From RUG191 sp045642225 (GTDB lineage Bacteria; Bacillota; Clostridia; Lachnospirales; Lachnospiraceae): 46,297 bases of DNA. This document shows, one piece after another, positions 23,207 through 31,411 of this stretch. The notes beneath the pieces were generated by a model, which saw nothing but the letters and a program-made list of their open reading frames with translations, was not told the origin of the DNA and searched no databases. The stretch's first letter is position 1. The number at the start of each line of letters is the position of its first letter. The position numbers and the translations under genes were made by a program. The stretch covers positions 1-46,297 of the forward strand of contig JAZUIN010000140.1 in NCBI GenBank assembly GCA_045642225.1, in the 5' to 3' direction.

Positions 23207-25777
23207 ATGAGAAATAGACGTTTTAGACGATTACCAAGATTAGACAATGAGCTTAAGAAAACAATATGGATTTATGTTGGCATTTTTGCCCTAGCATTTA
23301 TAGTCTTTTGCATAATTTTCAACTTTAGAAAAGGATACAGTACTGATGAAATGGAAGCAGCATCTATGCCAACCATTTCTTCCGAAGCTTTCGGGACAAA
23401 AGTTACCGAACTACATGGCTACATCAACGAAATGGATGCCTGCTACATGCGTGACTCTGTAATTCCTATTGATTCAAAGAGAAATCTCCCTCTTACCATA
23501 AATACTTATGGTAAAGAAGTAAGCAAAATATCATACGAAGTACGTTCTACAGACACTACACGTAAAATTGCTGAAACACAAATCAAAGATTTCACACAAA
23601 AGGATGACAAAATAAGCCTCAATCTCGAAATCGAGAACTTGATAGAAGCAAACGAAGAATATTTATTCATAATTACATTAAAAGCAGACGGCGAAGAAAT
23701 ACATTACTACACAAGAGTAATCATGCCAGAAAATTGTCATGAAAAAGAGTGCTATGACTTTGTTGCTAATTTCCACAACACTTCTCTTAATGGAAATTAC
23801 ATAGAGCTCGCTCCATATATGGAAACAAGCCCTGAAGCAAATCAAAACACTCTTTCTGAGGTCACTTTACAGTCAACTGTTGACCAAGTAGGCTTCTCTG
23901 GTTTTGAAGCAAGTGAAGTAAATGATCCTATTATAGAAGTCAAAGATATAAACACAGATTACTGCGTATTCGAGATGACATATCAATTAAAGCTTGATAA
24001 CAACGGCAATAACGAATTTTACAATGTCAAAGAATACTACAAGGTTCGTTATACAACTGATAGAATATTTATTCTTGATTACAGACGTAATATGGAGCAA
24101 ATACTTAATAAGAATACAGTTTCGAAGGAAGATAATTTGTTGAACTTAGGAATTACTTCTACTTCTCCTAATTATTTATCAAATGAAACTGGTAGTATTA
24201 CTTGCTTCGAGCAGGCTGGAGAATTATTTGAATATAATCAAAACAGCGGCGAACTAATCAAATTATTTAGTTTCCTAGACGGTGCCGAAAATGATAGTCG
24301 TTGTTACTACAATGAACATTCAATTAAGATTCTTTCTATAGGTGAAAATGGTGATGTGACATTTGCCGTATATGGATATATGAATAGAGGTCCTCACGAA
24401 GGCTACTGCGGAATCGATCTATACAAATACAACGCTTCTTCTAAGAAGTCTATCGAGCAAGCCTTTGTTGCAACTACATGTTCACACCAGATATTAAGTG
24501 CAAGCTTCTCAGACCTCCTATACAAAGCAAGTGAAAAATACTTCTATGTAATGATTTCTGGAACGCTTGTTAAGATTGACCTTAATAGTCTAACTATGGA
24601 AAATATATTAGAAGGACTCCAAAGCACACAATACGCAGCTTCTAAGTCGGGACGATATATTGCTTACACAAAAGAAGCCAACAAGGATGATACACTTATA
24701 GTAGAAGATTTAAGTAACGAATCAACATTTACCATAACTTGTGACAAAGACGAATACATTAGACCTCTCGCATTTATGGACGAAGATCTTGTATACGGAA
24801 TCGTCAAGAAGAACGACGTAGATGTAAATGTAGCTGGTGCCACGGTATATCCAGTGTCAAACATTTACATTATACAAACATCAAATTCTAAGCATCCTGT
24901 ACTCAAGGAATATCACAAGGATGGTTATTACGTAACAGACGCAGACTTGCAATCCTACACGCTATACCTCGACAGAGTACAAAAAAGCCCTGAAGGCTAT
25001 GTTAGTGCTCCAGAGGATACTATCAAAAATAGTGGCGGAGAACTAGGTCGTGCTGTTGAATTTGTATTTACAAAGGATCCTGTCAAAGGTGAGATTACAC
25101 AGCTACAATCAGTAAAACCTGATTCTAAAACTACTTTGCCAGACCTTACTTGGCAAATTGCAAAGACTCACTTCAATAGCATGCGAAAGACTATTACTGT
25201 TAACGCCAAAAGTGCTAACGCAGAATACTTTGTATATGTTGGTAGTCAAGTTGTATATGCTAGTAATAGTGTTTCCGACGCGATTTCACGTGCGGACGAA
25301 GAAATGGGTGTTGTTGTAGATAACAATTCCAACTACATTTGGAAGCGTGGTAGAAAGTCATACAAAAATGCCTTTGATGGAATGAAGGTGAATGATACTG
25401 ATGCTAAGTCAGACAACATTTCTAAAGCAGTTAGTGCGATGTTGACTCGCGAGAATATTAATATGGAAGTTAAATCACACACAGACAACGGTGAATCAGC
25501 GTATAACATCTTGAAGGATGCAATGAAGAACTACAACGTACTCGACCTTACAGGCTGTAACCTAAACGAAATGCTATACTTTGTATCAATCGGCAATCCA
25601 GTATACGCGAAAACTGGTCCAGATACAGCGGTATTAATTGTCGGATACGACGCTGCAACAATTGTTGTTTACAATCCTGCAAATGCATCTTATAACAAGA
25701 TGTATCAGCTTGAAGCAGATAACTTATTCAGCAGAAACGGCAATGTATTTATTACATACGTAAAGAACAATGAATAG
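23207..25777 (+). CDS. Membrane-anchored extracellular protein with degenerate C39-like C-terminal domain
   Basis: 856 residues. A basic N-terminus (MRNRRFRRLPRLDN) is followed by one membrane helix (about 19-40), so the rest is extracytoplasmic. The middle contains beta-propeller-like repeats (e.g. CCEQAG-type blocks are absent, but ASKSGRYIAYTKEANKDDTL and EDLVYGIVKKNDVDVNV suggest WD/PD40-like blades). The last 80 residues (CNLNEMLYFVSIGNPVYAKT then AVLIVGYDAATIVVYNPA) match the end of C39-like peptidases, but the histidine normally just before the VxVxGYD strand is replaced and no upstream QxxCG cysteine is visible. It is likely a non-catalytic version. The start at 23207 is chosen because GAGG lies 9 nt upstream; the ATG at 23192 has no site. 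Role unknown; peptide binding or surface sensing is possible. Confidence 0.7.
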   Translation: MRNRRFRRLPRLDNELKKTIWIYVGIFALAFIVFCIIFNFRKGYSTDEMEAASMPTISSEAFGTKVTELHGYINEMDACYMRDSVIPIDSKRNLPLTINTYGKEVSKISYEVRSTDTTRKIAETQIKDFTQKDDKISLNLEIENLIEANEEYLFIITLKADGEEIHYYTRVIMPENCHEKECYDFVANFHNTSLNGNYIELAPYMETSPEANQNTLSEVTLQSTVDQVGFSGFEASEVNDPIIEVKDINTDYCVFEMTYQLKLDNNGNNEFYNVKEYYKVRYTTDRIFILDYRRNMEQILNKNTVSKEDNLLNLGITSTSPNYLSNETGSITCFEQAGELFEYNQNSGELIKLFSFLDGAENDSRCYYNEHSIKILSIGENGDVTFAVYGYMNRGPHEGYCGIDLYKYNASSKKSIEQAFVATTCSHQILSASFSDLLYKASEKYFYVMISGTLVKIDLNSLTMENILEGLQSTQYAASKSGRYIAYTKEANKDDTLIVEDLSNESTFTITCDKDEYIRPLAFMDEDLVYGIVKKNDVDVNVAGATVYPVSNIYIIQTSNSKHPVLKEYHKDGYYVTDADLQSYTLYLDRVQKSPEGYVSAPEDTIKNSGGELGRAVEFVFTKDPVKGEITQLQSVKPDSKTTLPDLTWQIAKTHFNSMRKTITVNAKSANAEYFVYVGSQVVYASNSVSDAISRADEEMGVVVDNNSNYIWKRGRKSYKNAFDGMKVNDTDAKSDNISKAVSAMLTRENINMEVKSHTDNGESAYNILKDAMKNYNVLDLTGCNLNEMLYFVSIGNPVYAKTGPDTAVLIVGYDAATIVVYNPANASYNKMYQLEADNLFSRNGNVFITYVKNNE

Positions 25778-25790
25778 TTTTGCATAACAA

Positions 25791-25812
25791 AAGCCCCTCA
25801 TAAGAGGGGCTT
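25791..25812. terminator. Terminator after the 23207 gene
   Basis: 9-bp perfect stem AAGCCCCTC/GAGGGGCTT (25791-25799/25804-25812), 4-nt loop. The T content after it is modest on the plus strand (TTAATTTG) and similar on the minus strand (TTTTGTT). Likely shared with the convergent small gene. Confidence 0.75.
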
Positions 25813-25859
25813 AATTTGTGGATAAAATGTTATTTGTATTTTGCTAGCAAAGCTTTATG

Positions 25860-26054
25860 TTAAAAAATGTGATATACAAACTTACAAACTAGTACGCAAG
25901 CAACAACTATCACTGCACAAATAATTGCTGCAACAATGTTAAACACTAAATTCTTTCTTGCCTTTTTGTAAAAAATACTTACAAACATCAATATCAAAAA
26001 AAGAATCGTTGCACAAAATGCTATAAATCCTACTAATTCAAAAAATGTTTCCAT
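25860..26054 (-). CDS. Small two-helix membrane protein
   Basis: 64 residues: a first membrane helix (about 8-29), a basic turn YKKARKN, and a second helix (about 38-60). A good AGGAG ribosome binding site 7 nt before the ATG supports a real gene. A candidate promoter (TTTTAG, 17 nt, TATACT with -10 at the complement of 26080-26085) lies upstream, in the gap after eda. Function unknown. Confidence 0.6.
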   Translation of the reverse strand: METFFELVGFIAFCATILFLILMFVSIFYKKARKNLVFNIVAAIICAVIVVACVLVCKFVYHIF

Positions 26055-26121
26055 TTATTCTCTCCTAATTTTTTCTTTAAGTATACTACTATTTGTTACA
26101 AACTAAAAGTATTTCTTACAT

Positions 26122-26769
26122 TTATCCTCTATACTTCTTCACCAAAGCAATTGCTTCTTTGCATTGACTTACAATCTCATCGTATTTGCCTGCTGCAATC
26201 AAATCCTTCTTAACCATCCAGCTTCCGCCGCATGCAATTATACATTTCTCTTGTAAATATGCTTCTACGTTGCTTGGACTAATTCCACCTGTTGGCATAA
26301 AGCGAACACCAGTGTAAGGCGCTGAAATCGCTTTAATGTACTTAATTCCACCTGCTTGTTCTGCTGGGAAGAACTTAACAACATCAAGTCCGAAGCTAAG
26401 TGCCGTCTCAACATTTGTCGGATTAGCACATCCTGGTACAATAGGAATTCCCCTGTCTATACAAGCTTGTACAACAACAGGATTAATTCCAGGCGATACT
26501 ATGAATTGTGCTCCTGCTTCTATAGCCGCATCAACCTGTTCTACTGTAAGAACTGTTCCTGCTCCCACTAACATTTCTGGACACGCTTCACGCATTGCTT
26601 TAATAGACGCTGCTGCCGCATCAGTTCTAAATGTAACCTCTGCAATAGGGATACCGCCTTCGCACATCGCTTTAGCTAGACTTGGCGCATCCTTCGCATC
26701 ATCAAGAACTACAACAGGAACAATCCCGATATTTTCAAATATTTCTAAAATCTCTTCTCTTCCTCTCAT
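26122..26769 (-). CDS. eda: KDPG/KHG aldolase (2-keto-3-deoxy-6-phosphogluconate aldolase)
   Basis: 215 residues, class I aldolase. AEVTFRT (43-49) carries the conserved glutamate (Glu44), and VVKFFPAEQAGG carries the Schiff-base lysine Lys132. GAGTVL (69-74) and the phosphate-binding PTGGIS are also present. It splits KDPG to pyruvate and glyceraldehyde-3-phosphate, the last step of the uronate route in this cluster. It starts 9 nt after the uxaC stop codon and is probably co-transcribed with it. Confidence 0.95.
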   Translation of the reverse strand: MRGREEILEIFENIGIVPVVVLDDAKDAPSLAKAMCEGGIPIAEVTFRTDAAAASIKAMREACPEMLVGAGTVLTVEQVDAAIEAGAQFIVSPGINPVVVQACIDRGIPIVPGCANPTNVETALSFGLDVVKFFPAEQAGGIKYIKAISAPYTGVRFMPTGGISPSNVEAYLQEKCIIACGGSWMVKKDLIAAGKYDEIVSQCKEAIALVKKYRG

Positions 26770-26778
26770 TGAATCCTC

Positions 26779-28158
26779 CTACTTCTGATACTCAATAATA
26801 TTTCTATAACAAATATCTTCTATTATCTCGCCTAACATTTTCTCATCGTCTGGGTACTCGCCTTTTTCGACAAGATTTCCTATATAATTACACAGAATTC
26901 TTCTAAAATATTCGTGTCTAGGGAACGACAACATGCTTCTTGAATCCGTAACCATTCCCACAAAATTCGCAAATACTCCAAGCTCTGCAAATGTTCGCAA
27001 TTGGTTCTCCATTCCACTTTTACTGTCAAGCAACCACCAAGCTGCTCCAAGCTGAACCTTCGACTTCACTCCACCATCTTGGAAATTGCCAATGAGCGAG
27101 CCAATTGCAAATGTATCCTTTGCATTTAAGTTATAAATAATTGTTCTAGGCAAATTATTCTCTCTGTCTAAAATGTTAAGAAATGTCGAAAGCTCCTTCT
27201 GATAGTTAAAATCATCTGCACTGTCGCACCCAACATCTGCGCCAAGCGCCTCAAAACGTCTTGTAGAATTATTGCGAAGAGCCCCTATATGAAGCTGCAT
27301 AATCCAACCTCTCTTAGCATATTCCTTACCAAGAAAAACTAGTAATGCACTCTTGAACTGCTGCACTTCGTTAACATTTAACTCATCCTTATTGAAAAGC
27401 TCATCTAAATCTTCAACAGGTTCGCGATACACAAAGCCTTCAATACTGTGGTCTGAAATTGTGCAACCAACCTTCTCAAAATAATCCATTCTAACCTTCA
27501 AAGCATTACATAAAGCTTCAAAGGAATTTATCTCTACACCTGATGCAGCTTCAAGACGTCTAATGTATTCACGGTAACCGTCTTTATCTATTCCCATCGC
27601 TTTTTCTGGGCGAAATGTTGGTCGTACACTAAAACGCTTCTCTTCCTTCTGAAGTAAAATGTGATATTTCAAATCATCTGCAGGGTCATCCGTTGTGCAC
27701 ATGTCTATAACATTCATTTTTGCTAGCAAATTACGAGGTCTAAAGCTAGAACGCTTAAGTAATGAATTACTTTTTCTCCAAAACTCTCGAGCATTACTAG
27801 GATTAAGTGGCTTGTCATATCCGAAAAATCTTTGCATTTCCAAGTGATTCCAATGATATAACGGACTTCCAATCAATCTAGGAAGAGTAGCCGCCCAAGC
27901 CTTGAATTTATCTTCAGCCTTAGCATTTCCTGTAACAAGCTCTTCATCTATTCCGTTAGAGCGCATTGCTCTCCATTTATAATGATCAGCACCAAGCCAC
28001 ACCTGTGTAATATTTTCATAGTTCTTGTTCTCATATATCTCTTTCGCACTTAAATGATTATGAAAATCTACAATTGGCTTACCCTTAGCGTACTTCTTAT
28101 ATAACTTCCTTGCTGTTTTAGTTTCCAACAAGAAATCTTTATCCATAAACTCTTTCAT
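26779..28158 (-). CDS. uxaC: Uronate isomerase
   Basis: 459 residues. It isomerises D-glucuronate to D-fructuronate and D-galacturonate to D-tagaturonate. The amidohydrolase-superfamily metal motif DFHNHLS (His33, His35) is near the N-terminus, and the central regions MCTTDDPADDLKYH and QLHIGALRNN are typical. The start at 28158 (MKEFMDKDFLLETKT) has AGGAG 6 nt upstream and lies one base after the uxuB stop codon; a 20-codon upstream extension would sit inside uxuB. Confidence 0.95.
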   Translation of the reverse strand: MKEFMDKDFLLETKTARKLYKKYAKGKPIVDFHNHLSAKEIYENKNYENITQVWLGADHYKWRAMRSNGIDEELVTGNAKAEDKFKAWAATLPRLIGSPLYHWNHLEMQRFFGYDKPLNPSNAREFWRKSNSLLKRSSFRPRNLLAKMNVIDMCTTDDPADDLKYHILLQKEEKRFSVRPTFRPEKAMGIDKDGYREYIRRLEAASGVEINSFEALCNALKVRMDYFEKVGCTISDHSIEGFVYREPVEDLDELFNKDELNVNEVQQFKSALLVFLGKEYAKRGWIMQLHIGALRNNSTRRFEALGADVGCDSADDFNYQKELSTFLNILDRENNLPRTIIYNLNAKDTFAIGSLIGNFQDGGVKSKVQLGAAWWLLDSKSGMENQLRTFAELGVFANFVGMVTDSRSMLSFPRHEYFRRILCNYIGNLVEKGEYPDDEKMLGEIIEDICYRNIIEYQK

Positions 28159-28159
28159 A

Positions 28160-29011
28160 TTATACTCCTGAATATGCTGAAAAACCGCCGTCAACTGGAA
28201 CGACAATACCTGTAACAAATCCTGACAATTTAGGATCTATCAAATATAGAAGCGTACCATTAAGCTCCTTAGCTTCTCCAAATCTTCCCATTGGCGTTGC
28301 ATTAATTATCTTGTTAGCTCTCTCTTTAGGCTTACCTTTCTCGTCAAACAACAAATCTTTGTTTTGCTTAGTAACGAAAAAGCCTGGTGCAATAGCATTT
28401 ACCCTAATTCCAGTATTCGCGAAATGCACTGCTAACCATTGTGTAAAATTAGAAATTGCAGCCTTAGCTCCTGAATATGCAGGTATCTTAGTAAGCGGTG
28501 TAAATGCGTTCATTGACGAAATGTTTACAATGCTACAGCCTTCTCTACCTATCATATCCTTTGCAAATACTTGTGTTGGAAGAAGTGTCCCAAGAAAATT
28601 GAGATTAAATACCGCTTCCACTCCGTCTTGGTCCAAATCAAAGAAAGAAACTATATCCTCCTTCGCCTCGTCACCAATTTGGAAATATTCATTAGTAGTA
28701 TTGGCTTTGGCATTATTGCCACCTGCTCCATTTATAAGGATATCGCAAGGGCCAAAATCCTTGAGCATATCTTCGTGTGCAGCTTCTAACGTCGCCTTAT
28801 CCAAAACATTTGCCAGATACCCCTTAGCCGTATAACCCTTCTCGACTAACTTTGCTTCATTCTTCTTAGCTCGGTCTAAATCTCTATCGAGTAGAGCAAC
28901 TTTAGCACCCATGCTAGCAAGAGTCTCTGCAAACATCGAGCACAAAACTCCGCCAGAACCAGTTATAGCAATCACTTTGCCCTTGATATCAATATCATAT
29001 ATTTGTGACAT
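28160..29011 (-). CDS. uxuB: SDR-family fructuronate reductase (D-mannonate oxidoreductase, UxuB/YjmF type)
   Basis: 283 residues, short-chain dehydrogenase. The cofactor motif TGSGGVLC is at 17-24, NGAGG at 94-98, and the catalytic Ser/Tyr/Lys at about 165-166, Tyr179 and Lys183 (YSGAK). Reduces D-fructuronate to D-mannonate with NADH. The SDR type is the Gram-positive version of UxuB; the position between uxuA and uxaC supports the assignment over other SDR substrates. The last glycine of TGxxxGxG is a cysteine, as in some relatives. Confidence 0.88.
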   Translation of the reverse strand: MSQIYDIDIKGKVIAITGSGGVLCSMFAETLASMGAKVALLDRDLDRAKKNEAKLVEKGYTAKGYLANVLDKATLEAAHEDMLKDFGPCDILINGAGGNNAKANTTNEYFQIGDEAKEDIVSFFDLDQDGVEAVFNLNFLGTLLPTQVFAKDMIGREGCSIVNISSMNAFTPLTKIPAYSGAKAAISNFTQWLAVHFANTGIRVNAIAPGFFVTKQNKDLLFDEKGKPKERANKIINATPMGRFGEAKELNGTLLYLIDPKLSGFVTGIVVPVDGGFSAYSGV

Positions 29012-29014
29012 ATA

Positions 29015-30061
29015 TTACCTCGCTTTCTCTACTGCTTCAAACAAACCATTTATATATGCAGCACCCAACGCTCTATCATATAGTCCATATCCCGCACGAC
29101 CTGTCTCGCCCCAAATCATGCGACCATGGTCAGGTCGAACATATCCATCAAAGCCTCCATCGTGAAGTGCTTTAACGATTTCATACATATCTAAACTACC
29201 ACAGCTTGAGAGATGAGCTCTTTCTTCAAAACCGTTATCAAGAACCTTAACATTTCTCAGATGGGCGAAATGTATTCTACCCATTTTAGCGTACTTGTAA
29301 GCCATCGCAGCGACATCATTCTTAGCTGAACAACCAAGTGAGCCCGTACACAAGGTTATACCGTGATGCTTATCATCTTCTAATGCTAAGAATCTATCCA
29401 AGTTCTTTTCACAAGTAATAATACGAGGTAGTCCGAAAATGCTCCAGCAAGGGTCATCCTCGTGGATTGCCATATAGACATCACATTCTGCCGCTACAGG
29501 AATAATCTTATGAATAAAATATGCAAGATTGTCCCACAAATCTTCTTCCGTCAACTTATTATATTCCGCAACAACTGCTGCTAATTCCTCTGGTGTATAA
29601 CTTGCGTCCCAGCCTGGCAATGTCAAATCACTATCTCCATTTAACGGATTAACGGCGTCTACCTGTTCTTGAAAATAAACTAATGAAGTTGATCCATCTT
29701 CGCCTTCATAGTCTAATTGAGTTCTTGTCCAATCGAAGACTGGCATAAAGTTGTAACATATACATTTAACACCGGCTCTTGCTACTCTTCTTATATTCTC
29801 GCAGTAATTCTCAATCAGCTTATCGCGAGTAGGCTTTCCTAGTTTGATATCTTCATGAACCGGAATCGACTCTATAACTTCGTATTTCAAGCCTTTGGAT
29901 TCAACCATTTCCTTCTGCTTCATAATAGCTTCTTCTGGCCAAACCTCGCCTACAGGAACATCATAAATCGCTGTTACAATAGAATACATTCCCGGAATCT
30001 GACGGATATTATCTAACGTAACCTTATCATCTTGTCCATACCATCTAAACGACAACTTCAT
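29015..30061 (-). CDS. uxuA: Mannonate dehydratase
   Basis: 348 residues. It converts D-mannonate to 2-keto-3-deoxy-D-gluconate (KDG). MKLSFRWYG at the N-terminus, CYNFMPVFDWTRTQLDYE and AIHEDDPCWSIFGLPRI with the metal-binding His/Asp residues, and DHGRMIWGE near the end are characteristic. The start at 30061 is chosen because the ATG two codons upstream is only 2 nt from GGAGG. First gene of the minus-strand uronate operon. Confidence 0.95.
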   Translation of the reverse strand: MKLSFRWYGQDDKVTLDNIRQIPGMYSIVTAIYDVPVGEVWPEEAIMKQKEMVESKGLKYEVIESIPVHEDIKLGKPTRDKLIENYCENIRRVARAGVKCICYNFMPVFDWTRTQLDYEGEDGSTSLVYFQEQVDAVNPLNGDSDLTLPGWDASYTPEELAAVVAEYNKLTEEDLWDNLAYFIHKIIPVAAECDVYMAIHEDDPCWSIFGLPRIITCEKNLDRFLALEDDKHHGITLCTGSLGCSAKNDVAAMAYKYAKMGRIHFAHLRNVKVLDNGFEERAHLSSCGSLDMYEIVKALHDGGFDGYVRPDHGRMIWGETGRAGYGLYDRALGAAYINGLFEAVEKAR

Positions 30062-30117
30062 TCGCATTTCCTCCTATATTCATTCATATATCATTTGACA
30101 CTATCATTTTCATCACA

Positions 30118-30135
30118 ATACATTGAAAAATGTAT
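30118..30135. promoter_or_regulatory. Palindrome between uxuA and kdgK, candidate operator
   Basis: ATACATT/AATGTAT (30118-30124/30129-30135) separated by 4 nt, centrally placed in the 190-bp divergent gap. No regulator gene is present in the window, so the binding protein (GntR or LacI type is common for uronate genes) is unknown. Confidence 0.5.
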
Positions 30136-30209
30136 ACAATAATTGTAATATTAGTTCTATAATATATTATAACAAGGATTTCTTATTATTCAACTTTTTG
30201 CACGTAATG

Positions 30210-30215
30210 TATAAT
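30210..30215 (+). promoter_or_regulatory. -10 element for kdgK
   Basis: TATAAT at 30210-30215 with a weak TATTCA 17 nt upstream, about 40 bp before the kdgK start. The gene has its own GGAGGG ribosome binding site. Confidence 0.45.
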
Positions 30216-30258
30216 ATGATTTAAGTATATAAATGTTTAGAAAAACGGAGGGATTACT

Positions 30259-31350
30259 ATGGATTTCAATTTGAAAAAAGACGCAATGTTTGACGCAGTT
30301 TCACTTGGCGAAGTTATGCTACGACTTGACCCAGGTGAAGGAAGAATAAAAACAACTAGAGAATTTAAGGTATGGGAAGGCGGCGGAGAATACAATGTTA
30401 TCCGCGGCTTGAGAAAATGTTTTGGAATGAAAACAGCCGTTATCACTTCTCTTGCCGATAACGAAGTTGGTAAATTAGTAGAAGATCTCATGTTACAAGG
30501 TGGAGTAGACACTAGCTTAGTTCACTGGATGGCTACTGACGGCATCGGTAGAACTTGCAGAAATGGTCTTAACTTCACAGAAAGAGGATATGGTATTCGC
30601 GGTGCAATTGGTTGCTCAGATAGATTCAATACAGCCATTTCTAAAGCAACTCCAGAAGACTTTGATTTCGAATATATCTTCGGAACTTTGGGCGTTAAAT
30701 GGTTACACACAGGCGGAATTTATGCAGCGCTTTCAGAACAATCCTCTGAAACAGTTATCGCCGCAATTAAGACTGCCAAAAAGTATGGCACTATCGTAAG
30801 CTACGATTTGAACTATCGCCCATCCATGTGGGAGGCAATCGGTGGTCTCAAAAAAGCTCAAGAAGTAAACAAAGAAATTGCAAAATATGTTGATGTTATG
30901 ATTGGCAACGAAGAAGATTTCACAGCTTGTCTTGGTCTTGAGGTAGAAGGAAATGATGAAAATCTCAAGGAATTAAATATGGATGGCTACAAGAAAATGA
31001 TTCAAAAAGCAAGCGAGACTTATCCTAACTTCAAGGTAATCGCAACTACGCTAAGAACTGTTAAAACTGCTTCTGTAAACGACTGGAAAGCTATATGTTA
31101 CGCTAACGGTAAGCTCTATTCATCAAGCGAATATAACGACTTGGAAATTCTTGATAGAGTTGGCGGCGGTGATTCCTTTGCCAGCGGTTTGTGCTACGGA
31201 CTTATGACAACAGGAGATCCAGAGAAGGCTGTCAATTACGGTGCCGCTCACGGTGCACTAGCTATGACAACTCCAGGTGATACATCAATGGCTAGCAAAA
31301 AAGAAGTAGAAAATATTATGTCTGGCGCAGGCGCTAGGGTAAAAAGATAA
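30259..31350 (+). CDS. kdgK: 2-keto-3-deoxygluconate kinase (PfkB family)
   Basis: 363 residues, ribokinase/PfkB fold. It phosphorylates KDG to KDPG for Eda. The N-terminal GEVMLRLDP, WEGGGEYNVIRGLRKCFGM and the PfkB signature 2 RVGGGDSFASG (GGGD at 302-305, catalytic base Asp305) are present. Divergent from uxuA, with the context of uxuA, uxuB, uxaC and eda pointing to KDG as substrate. Other sugar substrates cannot be excluded from the sequence. Confidence 0.88.
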   Translation: MDFNLKKDAMFDAVSLGEVMLRLDPGEGRIKTTREFKVWEGGGEYNVIRGLRKCFGMKTAVITSLADNEVGKLVEDLMLQGGVDTSLVHWMATDGIGRTCRNGLNFTERGYGIRGAIGCSDRFNTAISKATPEDFDFEYIFGTLGVKWLHTGGIYAALSEQSSETVIAAIKTAKKYGTIVSYDLNYRPSMWEAIGGLKKAQEVNKEIAKYVDVMIGNEEDFTACLGLEVEGNDENLKELNMDGYKKMIQKASETYPNFKVIATTLRTVKTASVNDWKAICYANGKLYSSSEYNDLEILDRVGGGDSFASGLCYGLMTTGDPEKAVNYGAAHGALAMTTPGDTSMASKKEVENIMSGAGARVKR

Positions 31351-31365
31351 AAGGCTAATACATTT

Positions 31366-31386
31366 CTCCTAGTCGTTGTCTAGGAG
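31366..31386 (+). terminator. Hairpin between kdgK and the GH31 gene
   Basis: 7-bp stem CTCCTAG/CTAGGAG (31366-31372/31380-31386) followed by TTTTGTTGTT. A weak terminator or partial read-through stem before the GH31 ribosome binding site. Confidence 0.55.
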
Positions 31387-31411
31387 TTTTGTTGTTAAAT
31401 GAGGGACTATC

